Shown piece by piece: positions 1 through 9,431 of a DNA stretch of 21,716 bases (position 1 is its first letter; each line of letters starts with the position of its first letter). The stretch comes from Elysia marginata. Taxonomy: Eukaryota; Mollusca; Gastropoda; Plakobranchidae. The translations under genes were made by a program, and so were the position numbers. The notes beneath the pieces were generated by a model that worked only from the letters and a program-made list of their open reading frames with translations, did no database searches and was not told the DNA's origin. The stretch spans positions 332,774-354,489 of the forward strand of contig BMAT01003691.1 of the NCBI GenBank assembly GCA_019649035.1, given 5' to 3'.

Positions 1-1184
1 TAGACTCATTTTGACTGGTTGCAAGACATCTTATAAAATGTCTGAAAATCTAAAGTCTCCTATTATCTATTTATCCACCAAAACGAAATGACTTAACCGT
101 GGCGATGATAAAAGTTGGTAAGATGTCAGTTTGCCCCAGGTTTTTTAATCTGATGAAGAGATTTTTCTAAACCTCATCGAGTAGTAGAGGTTTACCGACA
201 TTGTACGTGTACAAAACAGATACCAAGGACCTTTGAAAAGTTGCCAAACCTAAAATATTACAATCTTGGTCAACCATTGTGAGTTTCAGGTTGAATTAAA
301 CGTAATGTTTGCCCAACTGTAACTAAATTGCTAAGTTTTAACTATCTATTGTGGAAAATATTCTTACAGTTTTGGCCTACTGTACTATATTAACATAGTG
401 AAATATAGAGTAGCGGGCAAAACAATGTATGTAAATTTTCAGTACCAGATAATAGTCCCGATTTATTAAAAAAAATTAAGCACTTTACTATAAGAACTTA
501 TGCAGTTTTAAATATAAGTTTTAATTGCTTTTTTACGGAAATCAACCAAGTCGTATACCTTTTTCAGCTGGTAGTCCTACAAAGTTTTCTTGGTTTTGCA
601 TCTATTAATAATTTATAGCAACAGTTTTACCAAACCAATGGTGTCATAAGTGGTGAAAGTCTTTTCTTTTCCTCAGTAGCCGTAAGATTGTGACTTTCTG
701 TTGCCCAGAATATATTTTTCTCAAAATAGTCTCTTTTGAAAACTAAAAGACAAGAAACGGGATAATTTTCTGACAAGGGTCTTAAAATCGCAACCTTTTA
801 ATTTGGAATAAAAAAATTAAGCAGGGCAGATGGCATCAAATCTACAATATAGATAATTTAACTTAAATGATTTTTTTTATGAAGGCAATCGCAAACATGG
901 CAACTTTGTGCGCCTCTTAATGGTAGTTCTGTTAAAAATTGCAATGCATTTATTATGGTTGTTGTAGGCCTGCGTTAGCTGAAAGTCTCTTTTTCGCAAC
1001 CATCTAAATCTATTTCAAATTTTCAGTTTTAAGATTCTTAAACCGATTGTGGTGATGATGATGTAAATCATCCCTTAACAAAAAAAACTGTTCCGGTTGG
1101 GTATTCCACAACTACGAGAAGAACAAAAGAGAAATCGGAAATTTAGCTTTGGAACAAAAAGTTGGATAGTAGGAGAAGCTAGTT
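1..1184. other. Gene-free AT-rich DNA
   Basis: No open frame of note, no repeat shared with the rest of the window, and no RNA gene recognised. Confidence 0.6.
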
Positions 1185-1202
1185 TTGTATTGTGAGAGCA
1201 GC

Positions 1203-1260
1203 CACAAAAAGAGAGATAGTGAGAGAGAGAGAGACGAAAGAGAGCGAGAGAGACAGCGAA
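1203..1260 (+). repeat. GA-rich microsatellite (interrupted)
   Basis: Interrupted GAGA purine tract adjoining family B copy 1. Confidence 0.85.
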
Positions 1261-1323
1261 GTGATTACATCGGGACCACCTTGTCTGTGATGCAGCAATT
1301 ACATGTCGGGCAGCATAAAAAAA

Positions 1324-1495
1324 AGCGAAGTGGCGCCATGGTACAAGCTATGTATCTCTCGGTGACAAGGCAGTGGGTGCCAAAGCTACAAGTCGAACGT
1401 TCGGATCATACTAAAAGCAGACATTTCGGGCATTTCCACATAAAACCTACTTCTCTCCGTTGCTAATTTTATATCTTTAAAATCTTTGAGCCATT
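1324..1495 (+). repeat. Dispersed repeat family B, copy 1
   Basis: Shares with the copies at 6805-7284, 9308-9431 and 14050-14110 (complement) a core that reads roughly ATCATACTAAA, then CAGACATTTCGGGCATTTCC, then TACTTCTCT and a TTTAAATCTTTC-like end. The upstream part also matches copy 2 (GGCGCCATGGTAcaa-like). It begins just after a GA-rich tract (about 1203-1260). An open frame across 1185-1466 is made of this repeat plus the GA tract and is not regarded as coding. Confidence 0.7.
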
Positions 1496-2117
1496 TCCGG
1501 GCAGCACACAAGCAGGTTTTGCTTCATCGTAACCTACTGTTATGTAGTTTCTCAGGTCCCAATGAAGCGCTACAAAGAGGAGTGCTATCTTTATGGAAAC
1601 GCGCATTTTGCCAGAGAGCGCCGACCGAAGGACCGATCAGTATTTTGAATAATAAATGATGAGTCATTACTTGGAAAGGTTAATATTATGGTTCTCATAG
1701 CATAAGGATGAGTCTAATCTTAAATATCGATAATATATGTCTTGCAATTACAAAAAAATATGAAGTTTGAAACACCATCTTTGAAGAACTAAGAGGCCTT
1801 TTACAAAAGCTTGAGCCATTATGCCCATTAAAAAACGCAGACTTATATTCTTTCACTGTCTAGACAAATTCGTTATTGTCATTCAACTGCTATAACTTTT
1901 TAACATTGCCTTTGAATAGCCTAAAATGCTATACCAAATAACCTGTGTCAAACATTCTGAAAATGAGTACTTTTTTGTATTTCAATTATTAATTATTGAA
2001 AAATTATTATATTTCTTAAACGTGGTAATATTATTTTATTCCTGATTGCGTCAGCAGCTGCTGTAATAAAGAATAAATTTTTTGTTATGAATGAATTTTA
2101 CGAATTGTTTCCAACAG
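1496..2117. other. Upstream region of gene 1
   Basis: Probable promoter and/or leader intron of gene 1, although no TATA box or start site can be assigned. Notable strings are AATGAAGCGC at 1561-1570, which recurs upstream of gene 2 (14159-14168), and TGCGTCAGCAGCTGCTG at about 2046-2062, which holds a 12-bp palindrome CAGCAGCTGCTG. Confidence 0.4.
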
Positions 2118-2315
2118 AAAAATCTGCACAATGCTCACCACAGAAACCCCCTCGGACATTGACATGACATCAGAGTCCACGACTCCATACTTTTTCGCCT
2201 TCCTAGACTCAAAGAAGCGAAAAATAGCAGAGATAGTCATGGACTACGTGCTGATTTTTGGCATTTCTGTGATCGGCGTCATTACCAACACATTGGTCAT
2301 CCTGGTGTATACAAA
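2118..2315 (+). other. Gene 1 first coding exon with short 5' leader
   Basis: This exon encodes the extracellular N-terminus and TM1 (residues 1-61 plus two bases of Lys62). Its 5' edge is proposed from the acceptor-like tttccaacag ending at 2117, 13 nt before the ATG. The equivalent place in gene 2 also has a pyrimidine-AG. If the leader is not spliced, the exon simply extends further upstream. Reading past 2315 without splicing gives Lys then TAG at once, so an unspliced transcript would encode only a 62-residue TM1 fragment. Confidence 0.6.
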
Positions 2316-4782
2316 GTAGGTTCATGCAACGGCGCGACATGCTAATATAGATCTAGCAGCATTCGTCCTTTCCTGACTTGACAGTCTAGGCCTAAAATAC
2401 AAAGAAATCCTCCGGTTAGTTGAAACTGAGGAACGGGTTTTCTCGTTAGGCCAAAACAATCATAAATATTTCGAATATCTAGGTCTGCATCCCGAATCTG
2501 ATAGATTAGTTACAGTAGTGAATGAATCTAGACCTAAAATACAGCCGCGTATTTGTTGTAGATCTTAAGATTTTTCTTAGTATCGAGGCAGAATATTCTC
2601 GTAATAAATAATCAACTGACCCTGGTCGATACCAGGCAGAATATGGTCAATACTTCAAAGAAAACGAAAACGGGACTGAAATGTGGTGCAGCCGCTGTTT
2701 TTAGCAATGAAAGGAGAAAAGAAGTTGAATTGCGAAAATTTTTTATTTGAATATGAGGGCAAATAAGGAGGCTCGGTGGGGGGAGGGGGGGGCAAAGCTA
2801 AGGAAGACGCGAGATTCAAGGTGTAGAGATGCTCATGCAAAAGAAATCAGGTAAATGAGATTTCCCTGCAGGGGTATCTTTCCGTGAGTGCGTATGTAGT
2901 TGTAGAGCGCCAGAAGTCTAAAATAAAACAGTGCGTGTTGACGGGTAATTGAATTAACTTGCGTTATATACACTTAAAACCGCCGCAGAAGAAAGTAGCA
3001 TTATTAAAAAAAGCAAGAGTTATAATTAACTTTTTTAACTTGATAACTTATAATTTAAGATTACAACTGTCTAGATGTAATCCATTCATCTGCTCAAATA
3101 GCAAACAATTGACTGAAAATCGTTTCACACGGGTATGTTTGATAACCCTTTCAGATCGATATAAGTGCCAAACTTTCTTATATCTAAAGTTGCTTCCTTT
3201 GGTACTTATTTCAAAACATGCTAAGAAAAGCCCATTTGATGAGAAAACCAAATTTCCATAAAGAGTGTATTGGCATAAGATAGTCAAGATAAGAAAAAAT
3301 TATATAAATATTGAAAGTTGCTATATATATTTCTAGTCAACTATTCCTCCCTCGTCTCATAGTTAATGGTTGGTCTCAAGGAAGTTCGAAAGTAAGAGTA
3401 CTAAGTGCGCTATAACATCGTTGTTTTTTTTGTGTTTTTTTTTTTTGTTGTTGTTTTTCCTATTAGACCCGGCAAACCATAGATTATCCTGAAGAAAATT
3501 GAATGAAGGAAATAAATTCCGAGGCGCTAAAATATTTTTAGTTATAAAAAGAAACAGTGTAAATTGAAAGATGAAAATTTAGAATAAAAGCGTGAACCGG
3601 TGATGGGCAGGATTTAAACTGAATCTGAGCCTGAACACCCTGTTTAGGGGAGTGAGTTAGGTTAAAAAAGACGTTTTGTTTTATATTTCAAACTGTTTTT
3701 GTAATATAACAAAATGTCATAGTTGGCTGTCAGTTGTATAGTTAGCGTTATTAAGTTCAATGCACAATGTTCAATCTGCACAAATATCTGTAATGTTTGT
3801 TCTGTTTTTTTTTTTATTTTTTTTTTGTTTTGTTTTTTTTTTGTTTTTTTTGTCCAGGCAAGGGTTTCGGGAAAGTGTGGCTGTTTCCATGACAACGATT
3901 TCACTGTGGGATCTCGTCAAATGCATTGCAGGGATCATGAATACTTTCTCCGGGATCCTGTCCCTGATCGATCCAGTTGCAGCCCAAAGCTGGCAAAACA
4001 TTACAACGGCTGTGTTCAACTATCTCATCTCATTTAGCACTTACGTAACAAGCACACTGGCCGCCTACGTTGCTGTGGAGCGTTGTCTCTGCGTCACCAT
4101 ACCTTTAAAAGTAAAATGGCTACTGACACCGCGTGTCACACTTTTTTCGTGTGTCATAATATCTGTGGGCGTGTTCGGCTGTTTTGCGATAGTTTTCGGC
4201 GTTTACGACATTGTGTGGGAATGGGACGCGTCGTTAAACGCAACTGTTGCGCTATATAGAAAGAGCGATTTTTACATCCGCCACGAGGGACCTTTGTTTG
4301 CGTACTACAACCTTTCCGGAACTCTGTGGCCAATAGCATCTTTCGTCGTCATTCTTATCGCCACGATCATCATTGTGGTCAAGCTTAAAGAAGGGTCAAA
4401 GTTCAGGTTCAACAATCCAGGTATGGTTATGTCCGCCGACCAATCAGGTAAAAAAGGTCAACAAGCGCAAACCAATCAGAGGCGAGATCGCCAGGTGGTC
4501 AAAATGCTGCTTGTCATTATCATTATCTACATCGCCTGCCTGGCGCCAAGAATCGCACATTACCTGGCCAAGTACTTCATCTACGACTTCTATTTTCTGA
4601 GACGTCAGCACCATCTGTTTGAGTTCTGTGTCTACATTGTTATAGGGTCAGACGCCGTAAACGGCGCAGTGAATTTCTTTGTTTTCTACAGAATGAGTTC
4701 TTCATTTCGGACAACATTTCGGGCAATGTTATGTCGCTCGGCTGGCTCGAGCTCTAGATCTTCGACGAAATCTGCAAAATAA
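2131..4782 (+). CDS. Class A (rhodopsin-like) GPCR, molluscan chemosensory-receptor-like, paralogue 1; join(2131..2315, 3858..4782), 369 aa
   Basis: Seven-helix plasma-membrane receptor expected to signal through G proteins; ligand unknown. The ATG at 2131 has A at -3, and the protein aligns without gaps with its tandem paralogue from its first residues through TM5. TM1 is about residues 36-60 with Asn53. ICL1 reads KQGFRES. TM2 is about 70-97 with Asp80. TM3 ends in ERCLCVTIPLKV (136-147), a DRY variant. TM4 is about 155-178. ECL2 has glycosylation sequons at Asn189 and Asn213, and Asn109 starts another before TM3. TM5 is about 217-238. TM6 carries CLAP (289-292). TM7 ends NGAVNFFVFY (330-339), a degenerate NPxxY, followed by helix 8 with Cys354 as a possible palmitoylation site. 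No cysteine lies at the top of TM3 or in ECL2. The N-terminus lacks an N-glycosylation sequon and a signal peptide. It could instead be an orphan peptide receptor; GPCR identity is secure, ligand class is not. Confidence 0.92.
2316..3857 (+). other. Gene 1 phase-2 intron (1542 bp)
   Basis: The donor is AA|GTAGGT at 2316. The acceptor is tttgtccag ending at 3857. Joining 2315 to 3858 restores an AAG Lys codon followed by QGFRES, giving continuous TM1-ICL1-TM2 protein that matches gene 2 residue for residue. Inside are a G-rich stretch (2777-2791), a broken T tract (about 3422-3459) and a second very T-rich tract (about 3805-3852) that runs into the acceptor. No coding homology to the receptors or to any transposon ORF is seen inside. 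The open frames at 2655-2840 (-), 2959-3261 (+) and 3048-3287 (-) look like chance. Confidence 0.88.
3805..3852 (+). promoter_or_regulatory. Extended T tract before gene 1 splice acceptor
   Basis: Nearly 50 bases of T broken only by single A or G bases, ending five bases before the acceptor dinucleotide. It would act as an exceptionally long polypyrimidine tract. Gene 2 has a shorter, A-interrupted equivalent. Confidence 0.6.
3858..4782 (+). other. Gene 1 second coding exon (ICL1 to C-terminus)
   Basis: Single exon covering TM2 to TM7 and the C-tail, ending at TAA 4780-4782. The open frame continues upstream through the T tract as a run of Phe codons starting at an ATG at 3760. That extension is intron read-through: it starts beyond the splice acceptor and has no counterpart in the paralogue. 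Confidence 0.88.
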
Positions 4783-5014
4783 TTGTGTAAATTTGAAAAC
4801 TTGTACCTCAGTTCGTTTTTTTTTTTAGCAAACGAAAAAAATAACGAAGAACGGAGATAAAAGTATAACAAAGACTGACATAAACCACCATGTAAGATTT
4901 TTTTTTTCATTTCTATGCCGAAATGGTATTATTACATACAGCAAAAGCACAAAACTGTTACATATTTTAAGTTGTTATTTAAAGGCATATGAAAAGATAG
5001 AATTAACATAGATG

Positions 5015-5122
5015 AATAAAGAGACAGAAAAAAACCGATTCGAGGTAACTTTTAGTAAAGGAAAAAAGTAAATATAATTATCAGCAACATGATGAAATTG
5101 AAATGATAGTTTAATAAATAAA
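5015..5122 (+). promoter_or_regulatory. Candidate polyadenylation signals of gene 1
   Basis: AATAAA occurs at 5015-5020, 233 nt after the stop codon, and again as two overlapping copies at 5113-5122. They are the first canonical signals on the + strand after gene 1. The 3' UTR before them is T/A-rich, with an imperfect self-complementary run around 4814-4855. Confidence 0.45.
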
Positions 5123-5390
5123 CACAACAAAAGAGTATAAAAGTTTTATCATTAAAAATTTTAGATGCAATAGTAAGACTCAATGAAAGTAGCGTCGCTT
5201 CTATAAGCACTAAAACTTCATCATTGAGAGATACTGGTTTATCTCGTGAATGCATGATACTCACGAATTTACATAACCAAACTGGCGAGGCTTGGATTGT
5301 CTCTTTGGCCAGTCTGTTTCATCGAGAATGATCAACATATTGGTTTAAACAGCCCAGATACAAAACTAGACGGTGGATATGCAATTATTA

Positions 5391-5447
5391 CAGTTCATAA
5401 TGCTGATGAAGACCTGGTAGCCTGTGTCAAAACACAGTCATGATCTG
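5391..5447 (+). other. Hammerhead-like or LINE-tail-like structured motif (decayed)
   Basis: CTGATGA at 5403-5409 is followed by a perfect hairpin CTGTGT-CAAA-ACACAG (5422-5437) and then TC. Outer arms CAGTTCAT (5391-5398) and ATGATCTG (5440-5447) pair at seven of eight positions. The layout recalls hammerhead-type motifs found in some retroelements. The essential GAAA is not in place (CAAA is seen in the hairpin loop) and stem II is poor, so activity is unlikely. Confidence 0.22.
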
Positions 5448-5790
5448 GAGATGTAGCCATACGATACTACGGCTAACATTAAAGACGTCTAAAAGTCGCT
5501 TCTTTTTATCAACGAAAATAATTATATTTTCGTATTAACTTGTAAAATGCAATTTACGTAAAAAAACATATTGTAAATAGTTGGTTTTGCTCTGGACTGA
5601 TAGTGTCTAGCAAGCTGATTCCTTTTTCATAGAAATTTTCCCCAAAACGGATATAATTATGCTCTATATTATCTGCTGGAATTGAAATCAGAGCGATGAG
5701 CGACACTGGTGAAAATGCGTGTTACGTGGAATGTAGCGAGGATAGGAAGATAGATACGTCATGCGTGCTCAAAAATGAGTCAAGACATAC

Positions 5791-6005
5791 ATTGAGGTTG
5801 TGCACATTACGTAAATATAGCGGCTCGCTATCAAAATGGCAGACGCTTCCGGAGGTTTGAGTAAAACTCTTTTTTGCACAGAGTCAGAGTAACCCTAATT
5901 TAAATAGATTTTCATCGATTCTTAGCACACACAAAAAATCATACCAAAACCTCCGCGAGTGTCCGCCATTTTTATAGTATTTTTTGCAATGTGCACAGCC
6001 TCAAT
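5791..6005. repeat. Long imperfect inverted repeat (fold-back or MITE-like)
   Basis: Left arm about 5791-5885 and right arm about 5921-6005 are reverse complements over some 85-95 bases, with a 35-base AT-rich spacer. Landmarks in order are ATTGAGG[T/C]TGTGCACATT, AAAATGGC[A/G]GAC and GGAGGTTT. The left arm has a short insertion (around 5815-5830) relative to the right. No flanking duplication is obvious. The minus-strand open frame 5922-6119 overlaps the right arm and appears non-coding. Confidence 0.75.
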
Positions 6006-6804
6006 AGAAGATTGGAAAGCAACTTCAGGAATCCGGGTCGAAATCTCGAAACAGCTGCTTAAAATAAAAACTTGATTGTGCAAAGATTTTAGTACCTTTT
6101 GGACACAAGTATTATTCATCTGTAGGGAGAGGTCTCATTTTACACACTCCCTGTCTAGCATTTTTTTAGTAGGCGGAAGAACACATATATTAAACACTTT
6201 TGCCCGCTTCGATTGTTGAATTCTGTAGATTAGTTTAGGTTAGATCTAGATATAAAACGTATAGAAAGAGTTCAAAAACTGTACATACATTTTGATAATC
6301 TGAATAAAGATTATATCTTGATCTGAACTGTGTATGAGACCCTAGACCTGCACTAGATTTTGGCGCGATTTTTCTATTTTGTTTTAATCTACGCGTCATA
6401 TTTTCTCCTGCTTTGGCGCCAGGGCCTAGGCTCTGCGTGTGAATGTAGCCTCAGTTAATTCATGAAGTTCACCGTTTTCACTAATTGACTGCTCCTGTGA
6501 GGAAGGAGCAGTTAGGGGGGAAAAATGAAGCATCGAAACAATACGGGTAAATCCTAATGCAAAAGTTGAATGGTTCGAAATCCCAAGGGAATTTTTTTCT
6601 AATTTTTCTATGTGATCATCTTTGGTACAAAAAAAAATTTGAAGCAAGAGATAAATGAACTTATCCAATGGTTGAACCTCACTAAAGAACGTCGGATGGA
6701 GGGCCTATCTTCAAATGTTAGACTTTTTATTCTGTGTCATTTATACGGAAGAACCACAAGTTACTTTAACATGGCATGATTTACTACTGAAGAAATGTAG
6801 ATAG
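6006..6804. other. Gene-free DNA between inverted repeat and family B copy 2
   Basis: Has AGATCTAGAT-like strings near 6242-6252 that recur loosely near 17380-17395, a GC-richer patch at 6410-6440 and the hairpin at 6488-6512. No coding potential seen. Confidence 0.45.
6488..6512. repeat. Short perfect hairpin
   Basis: ACTGCTCCT and AGGAGCAGT form a 9-bp perfect stem around a 7-base loop GTGAGGA, followed by a G run (6515-6520). No gene is close. It may be part of an unrecognised repeat. Confidence 0.5.
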
Positions 6805-6851
6805 GAGCGCAGAGGCGACATGGTATAATCTATGTTTCTCCATGTGACCAG

Positions 6852-6863
6852 GACACTACTAGA
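6852..6863. repeat. Target-site duplication, left side of SINE copy 1
   Basis: GACACTACTAGA, matching the right-hand copy at 11 of 12 positions. It sits inside family B, whose other copies continue without the SINE at this point. Confidence 0.8.
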
Positions 6864-7165
6864 TTGGTTGGTTGCTTGAATTTTAACATCTCTTTTCAAC
6901 TACAAGGTCATATCAGAGACGGCGCTTGGGACAATTGAAAGCGTGCTGCCACACTATGATGTCAGGAGCGCATGCATGGAAAACACCCAGTCACATTATC
7001 CTGACACCGGGCCGACCAGACTTAGCACTAAATCCATAATGCCAGACACCAGGCGGATCAGCTGCTAATACCAATTTTAAAGTCCTTGGTTTGACTCGGC
7101 CGGGGATCGAACCCGCACCTCCCGATCTCAGAGCGAGTGTCTTACCGCTAGGCCACAGAGGCGGT
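6864..7165 (-). mobile_element. tRNA-derived SINE, copy 1 (about 302 bp), nested in repeat family B
   Basis: On the minus strand the element starts ACCGCCTCTGTGG. It has a pol III A box TGGCCTAGCGG (complement of 7145-7155) and B box GGTTCGATCCC (complement of 7103-7113), then a body shared with 19788-20091, and a tail GTTAAAATTCAAGCAACC. It is flanked by 12-bp target-site duplications, GACACTACTAGA (6852-6863) and GACGCTACTAGA (7166-7177), with one mismatch. The duplication and tRNA-like head show LINE-driven retroposition. The tRNA-like head is not a functional tRNA gene: it continues into the SINE body and has no terminator. Confidence 0.88.
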
Positions 7166-7177
7166 GACGCTACTAGA
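7166..7177. repeat. Target-site duplication, right side of SINE copy 1
   Basis: GACGCTACTAGA. The uninterrupted family B copy 3 reads GACGCTACTA at the matching place, so this flank retains the original target sequence. Confidence 0.8.
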
Positions 7178-7284
7178 AGTCGAAGGTTCGAATCATACTA
7201 AAGTCAGACATTTCGAGCATTTCCACTTAAAGTCTACTTCTCTACATTGCTGGTTTCATACCTGTTAAATCTTTCCGTCATTTG

Positions 7285-9307
7285 GTTTTGCTGTGAATGA
7301 CTCCACTTTTTATATGTAAAAGGTAGTAGATTGAAGTAAGTTAAAAAATAAAATATGGCCGAGATATATTGCCTCTGATCTCATTCGAAATATTAATCTT
7401 TCATTTAGGCCTAAAACTGATTGCGCAGGGCGGATTTTATTTTAACTTACAATTACAGGATATAAGTTCTAACACAATAAAGTTTAAAAAGGGTATTTTT
7501 GGAAGTTTTAAGTTTTTTAACCATGTAAAAGCAATAAAAAAATACTTTTTTCGTAGACTTTAAAAACCGTGCGATTAGATCTGGTATGCAAAGAGCTATT
7601 GGCATTAAAATTTGTACCATAGAAAAGATTTAGAACTTTGCCTAAAAGTTACTTTATAGTTATCCAGATCATTTTTAAGATGCTAATCGGTAAGCGATGT
7701 CGCGACGGTTTGATCGATTTTGACCATGACACTCATTCATTCATTTTTGCCAGTTAAATAAACAGTGTTCAAAATTTTAGTCATTATTGCTACTAAAGTT
7801 ACAAGAATGCGAAACGATTTTGCTCACTAGATTGCGGCAATGATCTATGTTTACAAACTAAGTTCAGAGAAAACTCTAAGTACAGTACAATCGGTGCATG
7901 CAAACAGTCCTTTCTCGTCCTTCTTAGTCTACAATGTCTGAACGCGAAAAAAAAATATTTGAAAAAAAATTGATTAAAACTGCTAGGAATTATATGAACA
8001 TTTTGAAAAAAAAATCAAACAACATAATTGAACAAAACAAAAGTAAACATTAGACAGCCCTATGTTGGCTTGGTAATTCATAGCACAGTAAGCATGATTA
8101 TTAATAAACCAACACGACAAAAAGATTTTAAAATTTGGGAAAGTCAATATATCGACAGCAGACACAGTGCTACAAAAATGGGTTTCTCAAAGATGCCCGT
8201 GAACTATTTTTATGAATATATCAGAAGCTCTTTGAGAAATCAATCATTAATATCTCATATTGCTAAGATTCTCAAACTGCCAACTTTTGCAAAAGTCCTG
8301 TAGGACGTTGGTGTACCTTGTTTCTTTATAATTATAACAAACCCTAAAGGGAAAGCAATCTGTAAAGTCATAATATACCATTAATTTTCAACACTTTCAC
8401 CGCTTCGTCACAGTATGACAATAATAGTAAAAAGCACAATGGGAAGAGGGGAGTGTTTTTTGTCTGGAGGGGGGAAGGGTTGAAGGAGCTTTAAAGCTTT
8501 CAAAGTAATAGAAACATTGTGAAACCTACTTCTAGCTTTGTTGCCACAAAAAATGCGTCTTATGTCGGAATTTAGAAAATTATATGACGCAATAACCTTA
8601 CTTTACGTATATCCACATTGATCCTTAGCACAAAAGAGGTATACACTAACTTTCGAGAATCGTCAGCTACTTTGATAGCGAAATGCAATATTTTAGCAAT
8701 GAGGATTGCACATTCTCAATAATGCATGATCTGAACTGTGAAAAATTAAAAACTATCTGTGTTTGAGTGGGGGGGGGGCATTTGAAGAAACAAAACACAG
8801 ACATTAAGATGTTCATTTTTTTGTTATATCTATATGAAGGGTTTGACGGAAAAACGCATTAAAAGCCATTCAAAAAGCAGAGAAAAAGGGCAAATACATT
8901 GTTTTTGCATATAATCTCAAAATATTCAAAAAGGGATATACTCGTAATGCGTTTTGCCGTCAAAATCTTACGCTTTTATCACAAAATTTCTACGTTTAAA
9001 GCGGTACAAATATCTGTAGTTATTTGCCCCCGAATAAACATTAACCTTAGCCAAGTTCATTATGATACAATATTCACCTTAGTCCCCGAAAGTAGAAACT
9101 CAGGACAAAAAAAAGTTTTAATAAAGAAACCGCTTTTATATGCATGAAGTATACATAACTCTTCTTTATTGATCTATAACAAAGAAATGTACACACACAA
9201 AAAAAGAGAAAAAGCGATTGAAATAGTGTTTCAATAGCTTAATATTTTATAACTACAGCTAGATTGGGTTAGAATAAATAGTTGAAGGCTGTGTAATACT
9301 AAGTGCC
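7285..9307. other. Gene-free AT-rich DNA
   Basis: Several short open frames (such as 7369-7563, 8028-8303 and 8899-9147, + strand) have no recognisable domain, no splice-supported partner and AT-driven amino-acid content. A G run occurs at about 8769-8778. Nothing else seen. Confidence 0.5.
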
Positions 9308-9431
9308 AAGGCGGCGGGTGTCGACGCTACTATCACGAAAGTCTGGGTCATGCTAACCCAGACATTTCAGGCATTTTCACTCAAAGCCTATTCCTCTCTA
9401 TTGCAAAGTTCATACCTTTAAAGTCTTTCAA
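9308..9431 (+). repeat. Dispersed repeat family B, copy 3
   Basis: Matches family B from GGCGGCGGGTGTCGACGCTA through the CAGACATTTCAGGCATTTTC core to the TACCTTTAAAGTCTTTC end. It is diverged from copies 1 and 2. It contains a small perfect hairpin, GTCTGGGT and ACCCAGAC with a 7-nt loop, created by substitutions private to this copy. Confidence 0.62.

Larger units (their letters stand above)
4783..5790. other. 3' UTR of gene 1 and following gene-free DNA
   Basis: Contains the AATAAA signals and the hammerhead-like motif annotated separately. The minus-strand open frames here (4686-4910, 5052-5264) overlap the gene end or are low-complexity AT sequence. Confidence 0.5.
6805..7284 (+). repeat. 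Dispersed repeat family B, copy 2 (split by SINE copy 1)
   Basis: The two halves, 6805-6863 and 7166-7284, match the left and right parts of copy 1. Removing the SINE and one target duplication restores a continuous family B element. The right half carries GGTTCGAATC at 7184-7193, which resembles a pol III B box, so the family may itself be tRNA-related, although no convincing A box was found. Confidence 0.72.

Noticed and set aside
1185..1466. 93-codon open frame rich in Arg and Glu
   Set aside because: It consists of the GA microsatellite plus family B repeat and does not start at a supported ATG in a gene context.
3760..3857. In-frame Phe-rich extension of gene 1 exon 2 starting at an ATG at 3760
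   Set aside because: It is encoded by the intronic T tract upstream of a clear splice acceptor. Splicing to 2131-2315 gives a full TM1 matching the paralogue, whereas the extension does not.
3771..4339. Minus-strand open frames opposite gene 1 exon 2 (and the equivalent at 15220-15405 opposite gene 2)
   Set aside because: Antisense shadows of conserved receptor codons. Their similarity to each other follows from the sense-strand homology.
7103..7165. tRNA gene on the minus strand
   Set aside because: A and B boxes are present, but the sequence is the head of a SINE with a second copy at 19788, target duplications and no pol III terminator after the tRNA-like part.
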